Below the pieces are notes generated by a model that made no database searches, had not been told where the DNA came from, and worked only from the letters and a program-made list of their open reading frames with translations. From Deltaproteobacteria bacterium (GTDB lineage Bacteria; Desulfobacterota; Desulfarculia; Adiutricales; Adiutricaceae), in contig JAISYP010000031.1 in assembly GCA_031269825.1 (NCBI GenBank), positions 1 to 42,270 of the forward strand: 42,270 nucleotides of DNA, given 5' to 3'. Within the stretch, counting starts at the first letter, position 1; every line of letters begins with the position of its first letter. The translations under genes were made by a program, and so were the position numbers. Shown piece after piece: positions 1 through 8,829 of this stretch.

Positions 1-957
1 GGCGCGAGTCAATAGAAAAATGAGATAATTGATATAATTATTTTTGATTTGACCCCGAAACGACAGTTGTTCCGTCATGGGTCAGGGGGCAGGAATGGTT
101 TTCACATAGGTATCAAATCTAGCCTTTTCTCTAAGAACGATATTTTAAAGCGTAATTATATATAATTAGATACAAGAATCCAGTTACACTCAGAAGTGTC
201 TTAAACAGGGCAGGCGCAATTACTTATAATTAAAACTCTTACGCGTTGATTTTAACCTAAAAAACCGTTAAAATATTTTTAACATGTTTTTAGGCTGTTT
301 TATATTTATAAACGTATTTAATTAGTCTTTATATATATCGTAAAAAACCATTTTTCAGTTCATTTTTATATGTTAAAAGATAATAAAGGCGTCATAAAAT
401 TTAATATATCGTTTTTTTGATTTAATAATTGTAGTTTATTGTTTTAATCATTAAATAATAATCTTTTAGTGTTAATAATAATAATTTAGTGTTAAATTAG
501 CTTTTATAATAAAATTATTTTTTTGGAGAGCCACCACAATATATTGTGGTCGGAGGCGCCGCGAGGATTCTAAATTTTTTATTAATTTTTTATGTATAAA
601 ATTATATAATAGACCTTTAAATATAATTTTAATAGTATTTAATAAAATTTTAAGTTATAATTATCCGATACTTGCTCGTAAATATTCTATTAATAACTAA
701 TAATTTGGCGCGTTTATTGCTTATATTTTTGATCATCCCCGCTTAGCCATCATCTATAATTGTGGAAGGCTAGGAAGGACTCTGGCGACCCCTAGTGTCT
801 TTTCTCCTTATTTTTGTGACTACCGCCACATCGCCATAAGCTCGAGCGTCAACACGAGACGGGCGCCAATAACGAGGAACAATCTAAAACCTTGAACATC
901 CGCCAGAGTGTGTCTGGTTGGAAAATCGGCCTACAGAGATTGGGGGGCCGGCGGACA
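1..957. other. AT-rich spacer without genes
   Basis: No convincing gene is visible. Bases 200-700 are very AT-rich, with runs of short A/T words. An 18-base perfect palindrome lies at 533-550 in a locally GC-rich patch (about 525-570). From about 690 the composition returns to the mixed level of the rest of the window, and 840-957 may be the decayed upstream part of the transposase relic that follows, but no reading frame holds there. Confidence 0.6.
533..550. repeat. 18-base perfect palindrome
   Basis: ACCACAATATATTGTGGT is a perfect inverted repeat, flanked by GGAGAGCC on the left and CGGAGGCGCC on the right, inside an AT-rich stretch. It has the size and symmetry of a dimeric operator, but no gene start is near enough to assign one. 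It could also be an old transposon end. Confidence 0.5.
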
Positions 958-1074
958 GAGAATAATCATCCCTCATTAATCGCTGGAATTTATAAAGACC
1001 GCTGGGCTGTTGAGAGCTTTTTAAAAACCCTGAAGCGGAACCTGTCGTCAAATCCTTTCCTTGGTTTTCAGTAA
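958..1074 (+). pseudogene. C-terminal relic of a DDE transposase (IS4-type)
   Basis: The frame reads ...IAGIYKDRWAVESFLKTLKR..., which matches the well-known C-terminal signature of IS4-superfamily transposases, Y-(K/R)-x-R-W-x-(I/V)-E-x-F-(F/L)-K, containing the last catalytic acidic residue (E in WAVES). Only about 38 residues of a roughly 400-residue protein remain. The DDE core upstream is missing, and the frame ends a few codons after FLG, where intact proteins continue. A MITE-like element begins 12 bases downstream. This is a dead fragment, recognised from motif memory only. Confidence 0.65.
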
Positions 1075-1086
1075 ACTAGGTAAAAA

Positions 1087-1198
1087 TGATGGTATCGCGA
1101 CAAGTCCAAAATTCAAAAATACTAATTGATAAGTTATTGAAATTAATACTTTTTTACTTGACGATTTCCCTTAATCTAGGGTTTTCGCGAAGCCATCA
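1087..1198 (+). mobile_element. MITE-like element, copy 1 (112 bp)
   Basis: This 112-base element begins TGATGGTATCGCGAC and ends TTTTCGCGAAGCCATCA, so its ends are imperfect terminal inverted repeats of about 17 bases. Its AT-rich core (AAAATTCAAAAAT..., TTATTGAAATTAATACT..., CCCTTAATCTAGGG) is shared with copies at 11310-11421, 36811-36922 and 40875-40967. AAAA flanks both ends, a possible 4-base target duplication, though the surroundings are A-rich. It has no coding capacity, so it would need a transposase supplied in trans. Confidence 0.8.
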
Positions 1199-1209
1199 AA
1201 AATAAAAAA

Positions 1210-1239
1210 GTTATATAAAGTTATATAAAGTTATATAAA
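1210..1239. repeat. 3 x 10-bp tandem repeat
   Basis: Three adjacent copies of GTTATATAAA lie just after MITE copy 1 and before the end of the ABC transporter gene. This is one of several short tandem repeats in the window that look like replication-slippage products. Confidence 0.8.
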
Positions 1240-1281
1240 AGATTAATAAAGTAAAAAAATAAAATATATTATAAAATTAAG

Positions 1282-3147
1282 CTAGTTAGTTTTGGTTTTT
1301 GACTGGTTAATAGTAGTTTCGGATAGCTCGGCGATGTTTTTTTGGTATAGAGGGATGATTTCTTTGGGGGGGCCAGTCATCTTGATGGCTCCGTCTTCCA
1401 TCCAGACGAGGGTGTCGCAGTTTTCCACGGTCGACAGGCGATGGGCGATGATGATGGCGGTGAGTTGGCCTTGGAAGCGTTCGAGGGTGTTTTTGATAAT
1501 GTTTTCGCTAGCTAGATCCAAAGCCGAGGTGGCTTCGTCGAAGATGATGATTTGGGGGCGCGGGTAGAGGGCCCGGGCGATGGCTGTCCGTTGGGCTTGC
1601 CCGCCGGAGAGCGAAGAGGGGAACAAGGGTTGATCCAGACCCTGGGGATGGTCAAAGGCGAAGTCCATGGCCGCCGCGTGGCAAACTTCTTCCACTCGGG
1701 CGCGGTCATAATCTTCGCCCCATTGGCTAAAGGCCACGTTTTCGGCTAAGGAGCCCTCCACTAAAAGAGGGTTTTGGGGAACATAACCAAGGATTTGGAA
1801 ATAGGCCGCCCGACGGGCGGGGTCTAGAGCCTGGCCATCCACCAAAAAGCTCCCAGACTGGGGACTGATCAAGGCGCTGAGCAACAAGGCCAAGGTGGTT
1901 TTCCCAGAGCCGGATAGACCTACTAGGCCGACGCTTTGACCTTTAGGGATGGTCAAAGTGAGGTTTTTGACCGCTCTTTCCAGGGCGTTAGGGTAAGAGT
2001 AAGAGATTCGCGCCAAAGTCAAATTTTTTTCAAATTTAAAATGGGGATCTGGCTCTGGGGGCGGCGCGGCTTGGGCGCGCCTTTCGGCGACCTCTAGGAT
2101 GGCCATGGCCTGTGATCTGAGACTACGGAGGCTAACCGTGAAAGTCAGCAATCGGCTAACGGCGGGTAAAATTCGCCAGGCCGTTAACATCAAAATAGAG
2201 GTGGAGGCGATGATTTCCGCCAGAGGTAGATCCGCCAAGATCATCATGATTACCACCAAGCCAATGGCGACAAAGCCCACGATTTCCAAAACTTGGCTGG
2301 GGATGGTGTAACTGAAGTTTAAAAAGGCCTTGGCCGAGTTATGGTTAATACCGCTGTCCATAAAGCGTTTAATGGCCGTTTTTTGGCGAGCGTAGATGAT
2401 AATCTCGCGAAAACCTTGGCCGATGGCCACTAAATTACGGCCTTCTTTGACCACGAAATCCTGAATTTTTTGACTATTTTTTTCCAGTTGGCGGCGGACG
2501 AGGCCATAGACCAATAGGGAGGTAAAACCAAACGTGAGGGCCACGATGAGAGTTAATTTTGGCTCGATGATCGCTAATGTCACAAACAGGGTTAGACAGG
2601 AAAAACAATTGGTTAGGACGTAAAAATTGTGTAGCGCGAAAAAGCCCAGATTATCGCGCTTGATCACGCTGTGGATCAGGGTTTCGGTTCGCCGGTTTAA
2701 ATGGGCGTGGTAATCCTGGGACAAACAATCTTCTAAAGCCTGGCCGGAAATTTCTAAGCAAATTCTTTGGGCTAAAGTGGCGGCGAGATAATTAGCGAAG
2801 ATAAACATGACGCTTTTAAAGGCCACGAAGATGATCATTAAAAGGCTAGTTAAAATCACTAAACGCCGGGGATCTCGGACAAGATCATCTAACGATGGGC
2901 GCCAAGACAACAGAGGCTGGAGCATGAAGTGGTTAGGGATGGCTTCGGGGGCGGCCATGGTTAAGGCGAACAGGGAAATTATCAATAGCGTGAAGGTTTC
3001 TAACAACGCCGTCACGCAATGAACCGCTATGACGAGCCAAAACCTTAGCTTAGTCGCCGTGGGCAAAACCCGGTAAAGACGTTGACAATCCTGAATAAGT
3101 ATTCGGTATAAAATGGCGGGCAGACGGTGGGGAGCGATAAATTTCAC
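1282..3147 (-). CDS. ABC exporter, fused permease and ATPase (MsbA/ABCB type)
   Basis: A 621-residue half-transporter: a membrane domain with about six hydrophobic segments (residues ~35-350) followed by an ATPase domain. Walker A GLSGSGKTT is near 410-418, the signature LSGGQAQR near 516, Walker B IIIFDEATSALD near 536 and the H-loop IIIAHR near 567, so the ATPase looks intact. The family exports lipids, lipid-linked sugars, peptides or drugs as dimers in the inner membrane; the substrate cannot be read here. It starts with GTG, overlapping the lgt stop by four bases (GTGA), so it is probably translationally coupled to lgt. Its placement with lgt hints at an envelope-lipid role, but that is inference. 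Confidence 0.88.
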   Translation of the reverse strand: MKFIAPHRLPAILYRILIQDCQRLYRVLPTATKLRFWLVIAVHCVTALLETFTLLIISLFALTMAAPEAIPNHFMLQPLLSWRPSLDDLVRDPRRLVILTSLLMIIFVAFKSVMFIFANYLAATLAQRICLEISGQALEDCLSQDYHAHLNRRTETLIHSVIKRDNLGFFALHNFYVLTNCFSCLTLFVTLAIIEPKLTLIVALTFGFTSLLVYGLVRRQLEKNSQKIQDFVVKEGRNLVAIGQGFREIIIYARQKTAIKRFMDSGINHNSAKAFLNFSYTIPSQVLEIVGFVAIGLVVIMMILADLPLAEIIASTSILMLTAWRILPAVSRLLTFTVSLRSLRSQAMAILEVAERRAQAAPPPEPDPHFKFEKNLTLARISYSYPNALERAVKNLTLTIPKGQSVGLVGLSGSGKTTLALLLSALISPQSGSFLVDGQALDPARRAAYFQILGYVPQNPLLVEGSLAENVAFSQWGEDYDRARVEEVCHAAAMDFAFDHPQGLDQPLFPSSLSGGQAQRTAIARALYPRPQIIIFDEATSALDLASENIIKNTLERFQGQLTAIIIAHRLSTVENCDTLVWMEDGAIKMTGPPKEIIPLYQKNIAELSETTINQSKTKTN

Positions 3148-3953
3148 GAGTTAAGCCGCCGAGCCTTTTTAATGACCGCGATCAGCGCGCCCACCCCAAA
3201 GACAATGGGGAGGATAGACAATAATTGTCCCTTGGACAGCCAAAGGTCATCATTGGGGCCATGGCGTTCTTTTAAAAACTCCACCAAAAAACGGGCCGTG
3301 AAATAGAGGATAAAAAAACTAGCCGCCAGTAACCCCCGCGGTCTTTTTTCTCGCCCAGCCAGCCGGTCGATGAGTAACAAAGCCCCCAAAACCAATAGAC
3401 CGGCTAAAAACTCGACCAATTGGCTCGGATAACGGGGTGGGACTAAATCCGGGGGTAGGCGCCAGTCATAGCGGGGAAAACGAACCGCCCACCAAACATT
3501 AGTCACTTTGCCGACAATTTCGGAATTGAAAAAATTGCCTAACCGGATGAGGGCCGCTCCCAGGGCTCCGGAGAAGGTTAGGCGGTCAAAGATGTCCCAG
3601 AAAGGTCGGTGGCTCCGATAGGAACGCCAGGCGATGGCCCCAATGAGCCCCAGGGCCGCCCCATGGCTCGCCAACCCCCCTTCCCAGACCCGGAAAAGCC
3701 AAAGGGGATCTTGGGTGAAATAGTCGAAATTATAGAAAAACACATGCCCAAGACGCGCTCCGACCAATAAGCCGATAAAGCCTGGCCAAACCATGTCCAT
3801 GGCTTCGGAAACCGAACCCCCGGAGCGTTGGATCTGCCAGGCGTATAAAAGTAGGCCCAAGATGAAGTTTAAGGAAAAGATGAGCCCGTAGTAGCGCGTT
3901 GACAGGTTAAGGAACGGAATAGTAAAAAAAACGGGATCCAGATCCCAGGTCAC
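3144..3953 (-). CDS. lgt: Prolipoprotein diacylglyceryl transferase
   Basis: Lgt transfers diacylglycerol from phosphatidylglycerol to the lipobox cysteine of prolipoproteins in the inner membrane, the first step of lipoprotein maturation. The protein has 269 residues, the usual length, and several transmembrane helices. The Lgt signature is clear as RLGNFFNSEIVG (137-148), after GARLGHVFF (65-73) and GGLASHG (92-98), which holds the conserved histidine. The start is GTG with AAGGAG seven bases upstream. It begins just after the porin terminator and overlaps the ABC exporter by four bases. Lnt, the last enzyme of the same pathway, is encoded at 5671-7305 on the same strand. Confidence 0.95.
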   Translation of the reverse strand: MTWDLDPVFFTIPFLNLSTRYYGLIFSLNFILGLLLYAWQIQRSGGSVSEAMDMVWPGFIGLLVGARLGHVFFYNFDYFTQDPLWLFRVWEGGLASHGAALGLIGAIAWRSYRSHRPFWDIFDRLTFSGALGAALIRLGNFFNSEIVGKVTNVWWAVRFPRYDWRLPPDLVPPRYPSQLVEFLAGLLVLGALLLIDRLAGREKRPRGLLAASFFILYFTARFLVEFLKERHGPNDDLWLSKGQLLSILPIVFGVGALIAVIKKARRLNS

Positions 3954-3981
3954 GAGAGCGCTCCTTCGGGGCGGTTATTTA

Positions 3982-4015
3982 AGAAAAACCAGGGCCGTTA
4001 GGCCCTGGTTTTTCT
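3982..4015 (-). terminator. Rho-independent terminator after the OmpA-family gene
   Basis: A 15-bp perfect stem (AGAAAAACCAGGGCC) with a 4-base loop, bordered by A-runs on one side and T-runs on the other. It can act in both directions, but it lies 36 bases after the porin stop codon and just before lgt on the same strand, so it should separate the porin transcript from lgt. Confidence 0.88.
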
Positions 4016-4051
4016 GTTCGCGTTCAGACCAAATAACTACTGACTTACCGC

Positions 4052-5116
4052 TTACTTGCCAGTGTCTTGACCGGAAATCACGCCCACGACCCGGCGGTTC
4101 TCAGCCCGACCCGCTTCGGTGGCGTTGTCGGCGATCGGACGGCTCTTGCCATAACCAATGGACTCGACCCGCGAGGGATCGATGTTGAATTGATCCACCA
4201 AGGAATCGCGAACGGCGTCGGCCCGTTTTTGGGACAGTTTTAAGTTGTACCCGTCGTTGCCCCGGCCGTCAGTGTGACCTTCGACCACGGTCTTGGACAG
4301 AGGATGGGAGTTTAAGTATTCCGCCAATTTCTGAACTTCGGTGTAGTACTCGGGTTTAACGATGGCTTTGTTAAAGTCGAAGTTGATCAGAAGATTGATG
4401 GTCACGGTGACGGGGCAACCATTGGCGTCAACGGTGTAACCACTCGGGGTGCCGGGGCACTTGTCGAGATTGTCGTTGACCCCATCTTTGTCCTCGTCGC
4501 CGATCTTGGGGGCTCCGCCAAATTGGAAGGTCAAACCAGCGGCCAAGACTGGGGCGTGTAAGCGGCCCCTGGTCACGGGATCGGTGGTGTTGTAGTCCCG
4601 CCGGCGGAAGCCATAGGTGTCGCTAGCCTCGACCCTTAAAGCCACGGTGTCGTTAAAAAAGTACTTAAAACCCAGAGCCGCGGCGGCGGCGATGGAGTTG
4701 TAATCCGCGTAAGCGTCCCTTTTAATCCATTGGCCGCCCACGCCTAATGAGAGATAAGGAACAAAATTGGAACTAGTGTCAATATGATAGACCGCGGATA
4801 AACGCGCCATGGAGACGTCGGCGTTGCCCTGGTTACCTCTCTTCCAAAGACGGCCACGATGCGTGTGCGCCGGTCCATCGTTGTCCAAACTGGGGGCGAA
4901 AGTGCCCAATAATTCCACGCCCCAGTTGCGATCAAAATTGTAGCCCAAGCCACCCAGGATGGCCGGGCCATTGTCCAACAGACTTTTGTTGGTGGGGAAG
5001 ATGTACCCACCCAACACGCTGAAGTGCACGCTATTCTCTTCTAATTGGGCCGTGGCTAACCCTGAGCCGCCTATGAAGAGGGCCAACATGGCCAATAAGG
5101 CGATCTTGACTTTCAT
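4052..5116 (-). CDS. OmpA-family outer membrane porin
   Basis: A 354-residue precursor. A signal peptide (residues 1-24, ending ATAQ) is followed by an eight-stranded-barrel-like domain (about 25-200), a short calcium-binding thrombospondin-3-like linker (DEDKDGVNDNLDKCPGT, 208-224) and an OmpA C-terminal peptidoglycan-binding domain (about 240-350). That domain carries the consensus TDGRGNDGYNLKLSQKRA, with the Asp and Arg that grip diaminopimelate. The protein should tie the outer membrane to the cell wall. The frame is open further upstream, but the ATG at 5116 is chosen because AAGGAG lies eight bases before it and the signal peptide starts there. It has its own promoter about 340 bases upstream and its own terminator. 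Confidence 0.92.
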   Translation of the reverse strand: MKVKIALLAMLALFIGGSGLATAQLEENSVHFSVLGGYIFPTNKSLLDNGPAILGGLGYNFDRNWGVELLGTFAPSLDNDGPAHTHRGRLWKRGNQGNADVSMARLSAVYHIDTSSNFVPYLSLGVGGQWIKRDAYADYNSIAAAAALGFKYFFNDTVALRVEASDTYGFRRRDYNTTDPVTRGRLHAPVLAAGLTFQFGGAPKIGDEDKDGVNDNLDKCPGTPSGYTVDANGCPVTVTINLLINFDFNKAIVKPEYYTEVQKLAEYLNSHPLSKTVVEGHTDGRGNDGYNLKLSQKRADAVRDSLVDQFNIDPSRVESIGYGKSRPIADNATEAGRAENRRVVGVISGQDTGK

Positions 5117-5670
5117 GCGAGTTTCTCCTTGTTTCGCGAAAACCAAAAAAAAAACGAGCGAATATTGGAAACCGGCTGGCCAAAAAAAAAAGAGATAAAT
5201 ATTGGCGGCCGATAAATATCAAACGAGACCCATAGAACAGGTCTAGAACAGGACTAAGTTGGAGACAGAAGTGAGTTTTTCGGGCGAAGGCTTAAAAAGA
5301 ATTAAACTAGGATTATAATCCATTTTACGAAGGATTTCAATTAAAAAAGTATTTTTTGGTTAGCCCGCCCGGTAACCGAAGAATCAAACGCGCGTCGGAG
5401 GTGACGATCGAATGATCCTACCTAGACCCTAGATATAGAATAATTAGTTGGCTATGTCAAGGCGAAAATCCTGAAAATCTCCCGCCGCGCTGGAAGATTT
5501 GGCCGCTAAGTTAACGGTAAGTAACGGAAAATACTGTAAAATTTCATAAAATACGGAGAAAATACGAAAAAAATTACGGAAAATTTATGGTCTGAGGCCA
5601 AGATATCATTGGCCAGGATCTGACGAGGGCGCGATCTATAGTAGATAAGTAAAAAAGGACTTCTTAAGGT
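5117..5670. other. Intergenic region with the long leader of the OmpA-family gene
   Basis: No gene is seen. Bases 5117-5425 would be the untranslated leader (about 310 nt) from the promoter at 5432-5460; such length is common for abundant porin mRNAs that are regulated post-transcriptionally. Bases 5515-5590 are A-rich. GGCCAAGATATCATTGGCC near 5597-5615 is an imperfect inverted repeat just after the lnt stop and may end lnt transcription, though it lacks a good T-run. Confidence 0.5.
5432..5460 (-). promoter_or_regulatory. Sigma-70-type promoter for the OmpA-family gene
   Basis: Read on the minus strand: TTGACA (5460-5455), a 17-base spacer, then TATATC (5437-5432). Both spacing and -35 are ideal. 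Transcription would start near 5425 and give a leader of about 310 nt. Confidence 0.75.
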
Positions 5671-7305
5671 TTAGCTCGCCCGCCTAAACCAACCCCGGGC
5701 TCGGCCTAGGTGGGTTAACCCTTTAACTATAGTCATGAGGGCCGCCGCCCAGGCCAACAGAGGGGCCAGCCAGTGGCCATAAAGAGCGTAAAAAGTCGGT
5801 TTAAGATGGTCTAAAGGCAAAAGATGGAGCGGATAAATATATGTTTCCACCTCATTTTGGGTGGATCTTTGGATAATTCGGCCAGAAGGGGAGATAAGGG
5901 CGGAGACGCCGTTGTTGGCCGCCCGGATGAGGGGGCGACGGTTTTCCGCGGCCCGCCAGACCGCGTGATAAAGATGTTGCTCGGGCGCCCAGCTAGCCCC
6001 GAACCAGGCGTCGTTGGTGGTGATCGCCAATAATTGGGAACCCTCAAGAACTCTTTGGCGGGCCATTGGGGGAAAAATAGACTCAAAACAGATCATGACC
6101 CCTAAACGCGTTCCGTCATGGATGAGCGGCGGGCTGGGTTGGCCAGGGCTAAAAGCTCCCGAGGCCCCGATAATGGCCTGGAAAATGGGCCACTTTAAAA
6201 AAGGCAGTTCCTCCATCATGGGCACGAATTCCCCAAAAGGCACCAGGTGTTGTTTATCGTAATAAGCGCCTGGGCCAGAGGAGCCCATGAGCCAGGCTCG
6301 GTTGAGGAGACGGTTGGGGGTGGCGCTAGTGTCTAAAAAAGTTACCCCAACTAGGGATGGGGCCGAGCTTAGGCGCAGGAGACCGTTTAACCAGCTGGTT
6401 TCCAGGGCGTCGTGGCCATAGGCGAAAGGGGCGGCGGTTTCTGACCAGACAATGAGCCAGGGGTTAGCCTTCAGGGCTTTTTGAAACAATAAATCATAGC
6501 GGGCCAGGATCAAGTCCCGGTAGGCGGTGTCCCACTTCATCTCCTGATCCACCGAGGCCTGGAGAAGGGCGATTTTTTTCACTGGGCCCGTTTGGGCGAT
6601 TTTTTCCCAATGAGCGTAGGTTTTTTGGCCATAAAACCAGATAACCCCAAAAAGAAGGAGGGCTAAAGCGAAGAAGGGGTAAGAACGTTTTTTGGGGGTT
6701 TTCCTAAAAAACCCTAACCCAAAAAATAAAAAACCATTAATGGCGGCGACCACTAATCCCAGGCCATAAAGACCTAAAACATCGGCTAACCCCATTAGGC
6801 GGGGCTCTAAAGCCAACCCCATGGCTAAAGGCGACCAGTTAAAGCCAGTGAAAACCCAGTTTTTCAGATGATCTAAGCCAACCCACAGCCCCGCCCCGAT
6901 GAGGGCGACGAGGCAAGGTTGGCGAAGGGAGAAAAACCGGGCGACCGAGGGCGAGGTGGCGGCGTTGATTAAGGGGGCCATCAATAAGGCCCATAAACCT
7001 TGATAGACGGCCAGATAAGCGGCTAAGGCGATTAAGACTAAAACGCCCCCCTGGCCTAAGCCCCCGTAGCCCGCCATCACTGTCTCTAACCAGCTGAAAC
7101 TGGCTAGCCCTAAGGCTAACCCGTAGCTCCAGCCCAATAGAAAAACTCTTTTGGGGCTTTGATATTGGATGGCTACAGCCAAGGCGATGAGGCAGAAAAA
7201 GGCCAAGGGCCACCAACCGGTTTTGGGTAAAGTTAGGGCTTGGCTTAAACCACCGAGGGTGGCTAGGGTCAAACTGGGAACGAGGGGGAGGGGACGGGCC
7301 AGCAT
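5671..7305 (-). CDS. lnt: Apolipoprotein N-acyltransferase
   Basis: Lnt adds the third acyl chain to the N-terminal cysteine of lipoproteins at the periplasmic face of the inner membrane. The 544-residue protein has an N-terminal half with about seven hydrophobic helices and a carbon-nitrogen-hydrolase domain. The catalytic triad is visible as Glu (~289, WSETAAPFA), Lys (~351, YDKQHLVPFGEFVP) and Cys (~405, MICFESIFP). One more C-terminal hydrophobic segment follows, as usual. The start is ATG with AAGGCG upstream. It lies 79 bases after the OleA-like gene on the same strand and may be cotranscribed with it. Confidence 0.95.
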   Translation of the reverse strand: MLARPLPLVPSLTLATLGGLSQALTLPKTGWWPLAFFCLIALAVAIQYQSPKRVFLLGWSYGLALGLASFSWLETVMAGYGGLGQGGVLVLIALAAYLAVYQGLWALLMAPLINAATSPSVARFFSLRQPCLVALIGAGLWVGLDHLKNWVFTGFNWSPLAMGLALEPRLMGLADVLGLYGLGLVVAAINGFLFFGLGFFRKTPKKRSYPFFALALLLFGVIWFYGQKTYAHWEKIAQTGPVKKIALLQASVDQEMKWDTAYRDLILARYDLLFQKALKANPWLIVWSETAAPFAYGHDALETSWLNGLLRLSSAPSLVGVTFLDTSATPNRLLNRAWLMGSSGPGAYYDKQHLVPFGEFVPMMEELPFLKWPIFQAIIGASGAFSPGQPSPPLIHDGTRLGVMICFESIFPPMARQRVLEGSQLLAITTNDAWFGASWAPEQHLYHAVWRAAENRRPLIRAANNGVSALISPSGRIIQRSTQNEVETYIYPLHLLPLDHLKPTFYALYGHWLAPLLAWAAALMTIVKGLTHLGRARGWFRRAS

Positions 7306-7360
7306 AATTAATAGATCGCCTTGTCGAGGGAGCCTTGGATGGTTTGGTTAATCGGCGGAA

Positions 7361-7380
7361 AGGCTAATTTCGCTTAGCCT
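7361..7380. terminator. Inverted repeat between the OleA-like gene and lnt
   Basis: AGGCTAA-TTTCGC-TTAGCCT is a perfect 7-bp stem with a 6-base loop, five bases after the OleA-like stop codon. There is no long T-run, so it may be a weak terminator or an mRNA-processing hairpin between the two minus-strand genes. Confidence 0.35.
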
Positions 7381-7384
7381 GGGT

Positions 7385-8425
7385 TTAGGGATTAGGGGGA
7401 ATTTCTAGCTCAAGCATCGAGCAAGCCAAACCGGAGCCAATGCCCATAATAATGGCTTTTTGACCTGGCCCGATCAACTTTCTTTCCCAGGCTAAAGCGA
7501 AATTAAAAGGCGCGGCCACGGGCCCCATGTTGCCGAAATCCGGGTAAGTTCGGAGCAATCTAGCCTCAGGTAGCTCCAGAACTTGACAAAGTTTATCAGT
7601 GTTGGCCCGGCTGACCTGGTGGCAAATGATGGCGTCAAAGGTTGTCCCGAGCCAGCCAAATTTTTCTTGGCCCAGTTGGAAAGTGGCCTGGGCTAATTTG
7701 ACCCCAGCCGTCAAAAGTTGGGCCGCGTCAGTGACCATGCCAGAAAAATCGCCTTGGCAAAGATCGTTGGCCGTGGTGTCCGCTAGGCTTACCACGGCTT
7801 TGATCCGAGGCGCGGTGGGGTGGAGGCGACTGGGGCCAACTAGCGTGGCCGCCCCGCCTGAGCCTAAAGTGAGGGAGGCGAAATGGCGGAAAAATTGTCG
7901 CGCCGTTAATTCCGGCTCCAACAGGCGATTAAGGGTGTTTTCCAATAAAGGTCGACTGTTTTCCCCGGCCGTGATCAGGGCGTACTCCAAAACCTGGGCC
8001 TCAATCAAATGGGCGGCTAGTTCCATGGCCTCAATAAAACCCAGGCAAGCGCTCCCGAGGTCGAGGTTTTTGACGCTAGGCCCTAACCCTAAGCGGGCCG
8101 AGACCGTGGAGGCCACCGAGGGCTCCAGTAAATCGCGGCCCACGGAAGTAGAAAAATGGATCTGGATTTTGTCCACCAAATGGGGAAACGCGGCCAGCAA
8201 CCGGCGGGCCGCGTTTAAACCGCCGCCATGAGTAGGGCTATCGGCCGGATAAAGGTGGCGATGGTTAACCCCAGTTAATTGGGCCAACACGCCTTTGGGT
8301 AGCCTTAAACGTCTTAAGACCGGAGCCAGGATCGACTCTAGGGTCTCAGAGGCTAGGCGATCCGGGCCCAGGTCGCGATCCCAACCGACCAGGGCGGCTT
8401 GGGTGAAGCGGGTGGGGGTCGTCAA
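7385..8425 (-). CDS. OleA-like thiolase-fold condensing enzyme (annotated as KAS III family)
   Basis: A 346-residue thiolase-superfamily protein. Catalytic Cys127 lies in LGSACLGFIEAM, His269 in ICHQVSRANT and Asn299 in YPDFGNMGPVAAPF. It also has Glu101 in SVGRDLLEPSVAS, which matches the extra active-site glutamate of OleA, and the C-terminal GIGSGLACSMLELE resembles the OleA ending. OleA joins two fatty acyl-CoAs head to head to start long-chain olefin or ketone synthesis; ordinary FabH starts fatty-acid synthesis. I favour OleA-like from remembered sequence similarity. No OleB, C or D gene is nearby, so the product is uncertain. It starts with TTG, with AAGGAT about nine bases upstream. 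Confidence 0.72.
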   Translation of the reverse strand: MTTPTRFTQAALVGWDRDLGPDRLASETLESILAPVLRRLRLPKGVLAQLTGVNHRHLYPADSPTHGGGLNAARRLLAAFPHLVDKIQIHFSTSVGRDLLEPSVASTVSARLGLGPSVKNLDLGSACLGFIEAMELAAHLIEAQVLEYALITAGENSRPLLENTLNRLLEPELTARQFFRHFASLTLGSGGAATLVGPSRLHPTAPRIKAVVSLADTTANDLCQGDFSGMVTDAAQLLTAGVKLAQATFQLGQEKFGWLGTTFDAIICHQVSRANTDKLCQVLELPEARLLRTYPDFGNMGPVAAPFNFALAWERKLIGPGQKAIIMGIGSGLACSMLELEIPPNP

Positions 8426-8801
8426 AACAGGCGATCCTTATAGGTCTTATCAAACTTGGTCATCTTAAAGTTGGTCATCATAAAGTTTGGTCATCGAAAA
8501 GTTAGTTATCTCAAACCGCCCCAACTACAATAATAGAGAAGTCTTAATCAGGCTGGGGTGGGCGAGAGGTTAAAAAAGCCAAAATGAGCTTACGGGATCT
8601 GGCCTGGGAAGTCAATATTTTCTACTGATAAAAAACTAATATTATCTAATTATAGTAATATTTTATGTGTTTATAAGATTAGAGCCTAGTTATATATTGT
8701 CGCTAGCCTTTTTTAGCCGCGGTTTTGCGGGTCGCGGGCCAGCTGAGTTAACCAAACTAACTATATTAATAGAGCCAACTTCTCGCCCCCGACAAAAACT
8801 G
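8426..8801. other. Intergenic region with short tandem repeat
   Basis: Divergent spacer between the OleA-like gene (minus) and the pab operon (plus). Bases 8456-8512 hold three clear and one decayed copy of a 15-16-base unit, TTGGTCATCTTAAAG. Bases 8630-8700 are AT-rich. No gene is seen. A weak minus-strand promoter is possible near 8575-8605 (TTGACT, 17 bases, TAAGCT), with a poor -10. Confidence 0.5.
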
Positions 8802-8829
8802 TTGACAAACTAAATCAGCGGGGTAAAAT
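8802..8829 (+). promoter_or_regulatory. Sigma-70-type promoter for the pab operon
   Basis: TTGACA (8802-8807), a 16-base spacer and TAAAAT (8824-8829). This gives a leader of about 225 nt before pabA. No attenuator structure is evident. Confidence 0.7.

Noticed and set aside
1087-1198. Interpreting the 112-bp repeat as the 3' end of the adjacent transposase relic
   Set aside because: Both inverted ends lie outside the transposase fragment, and other copies, including one inside a barrel gene, have no transposase next to them. It is a separate element.
7599-8231. 210-codon plus-strand ORF opposite the OleA-like gene
   Set aside because: The minus strand encodes a full thiolase with all catalytic residues; the plus frame has no recognisable protein features.
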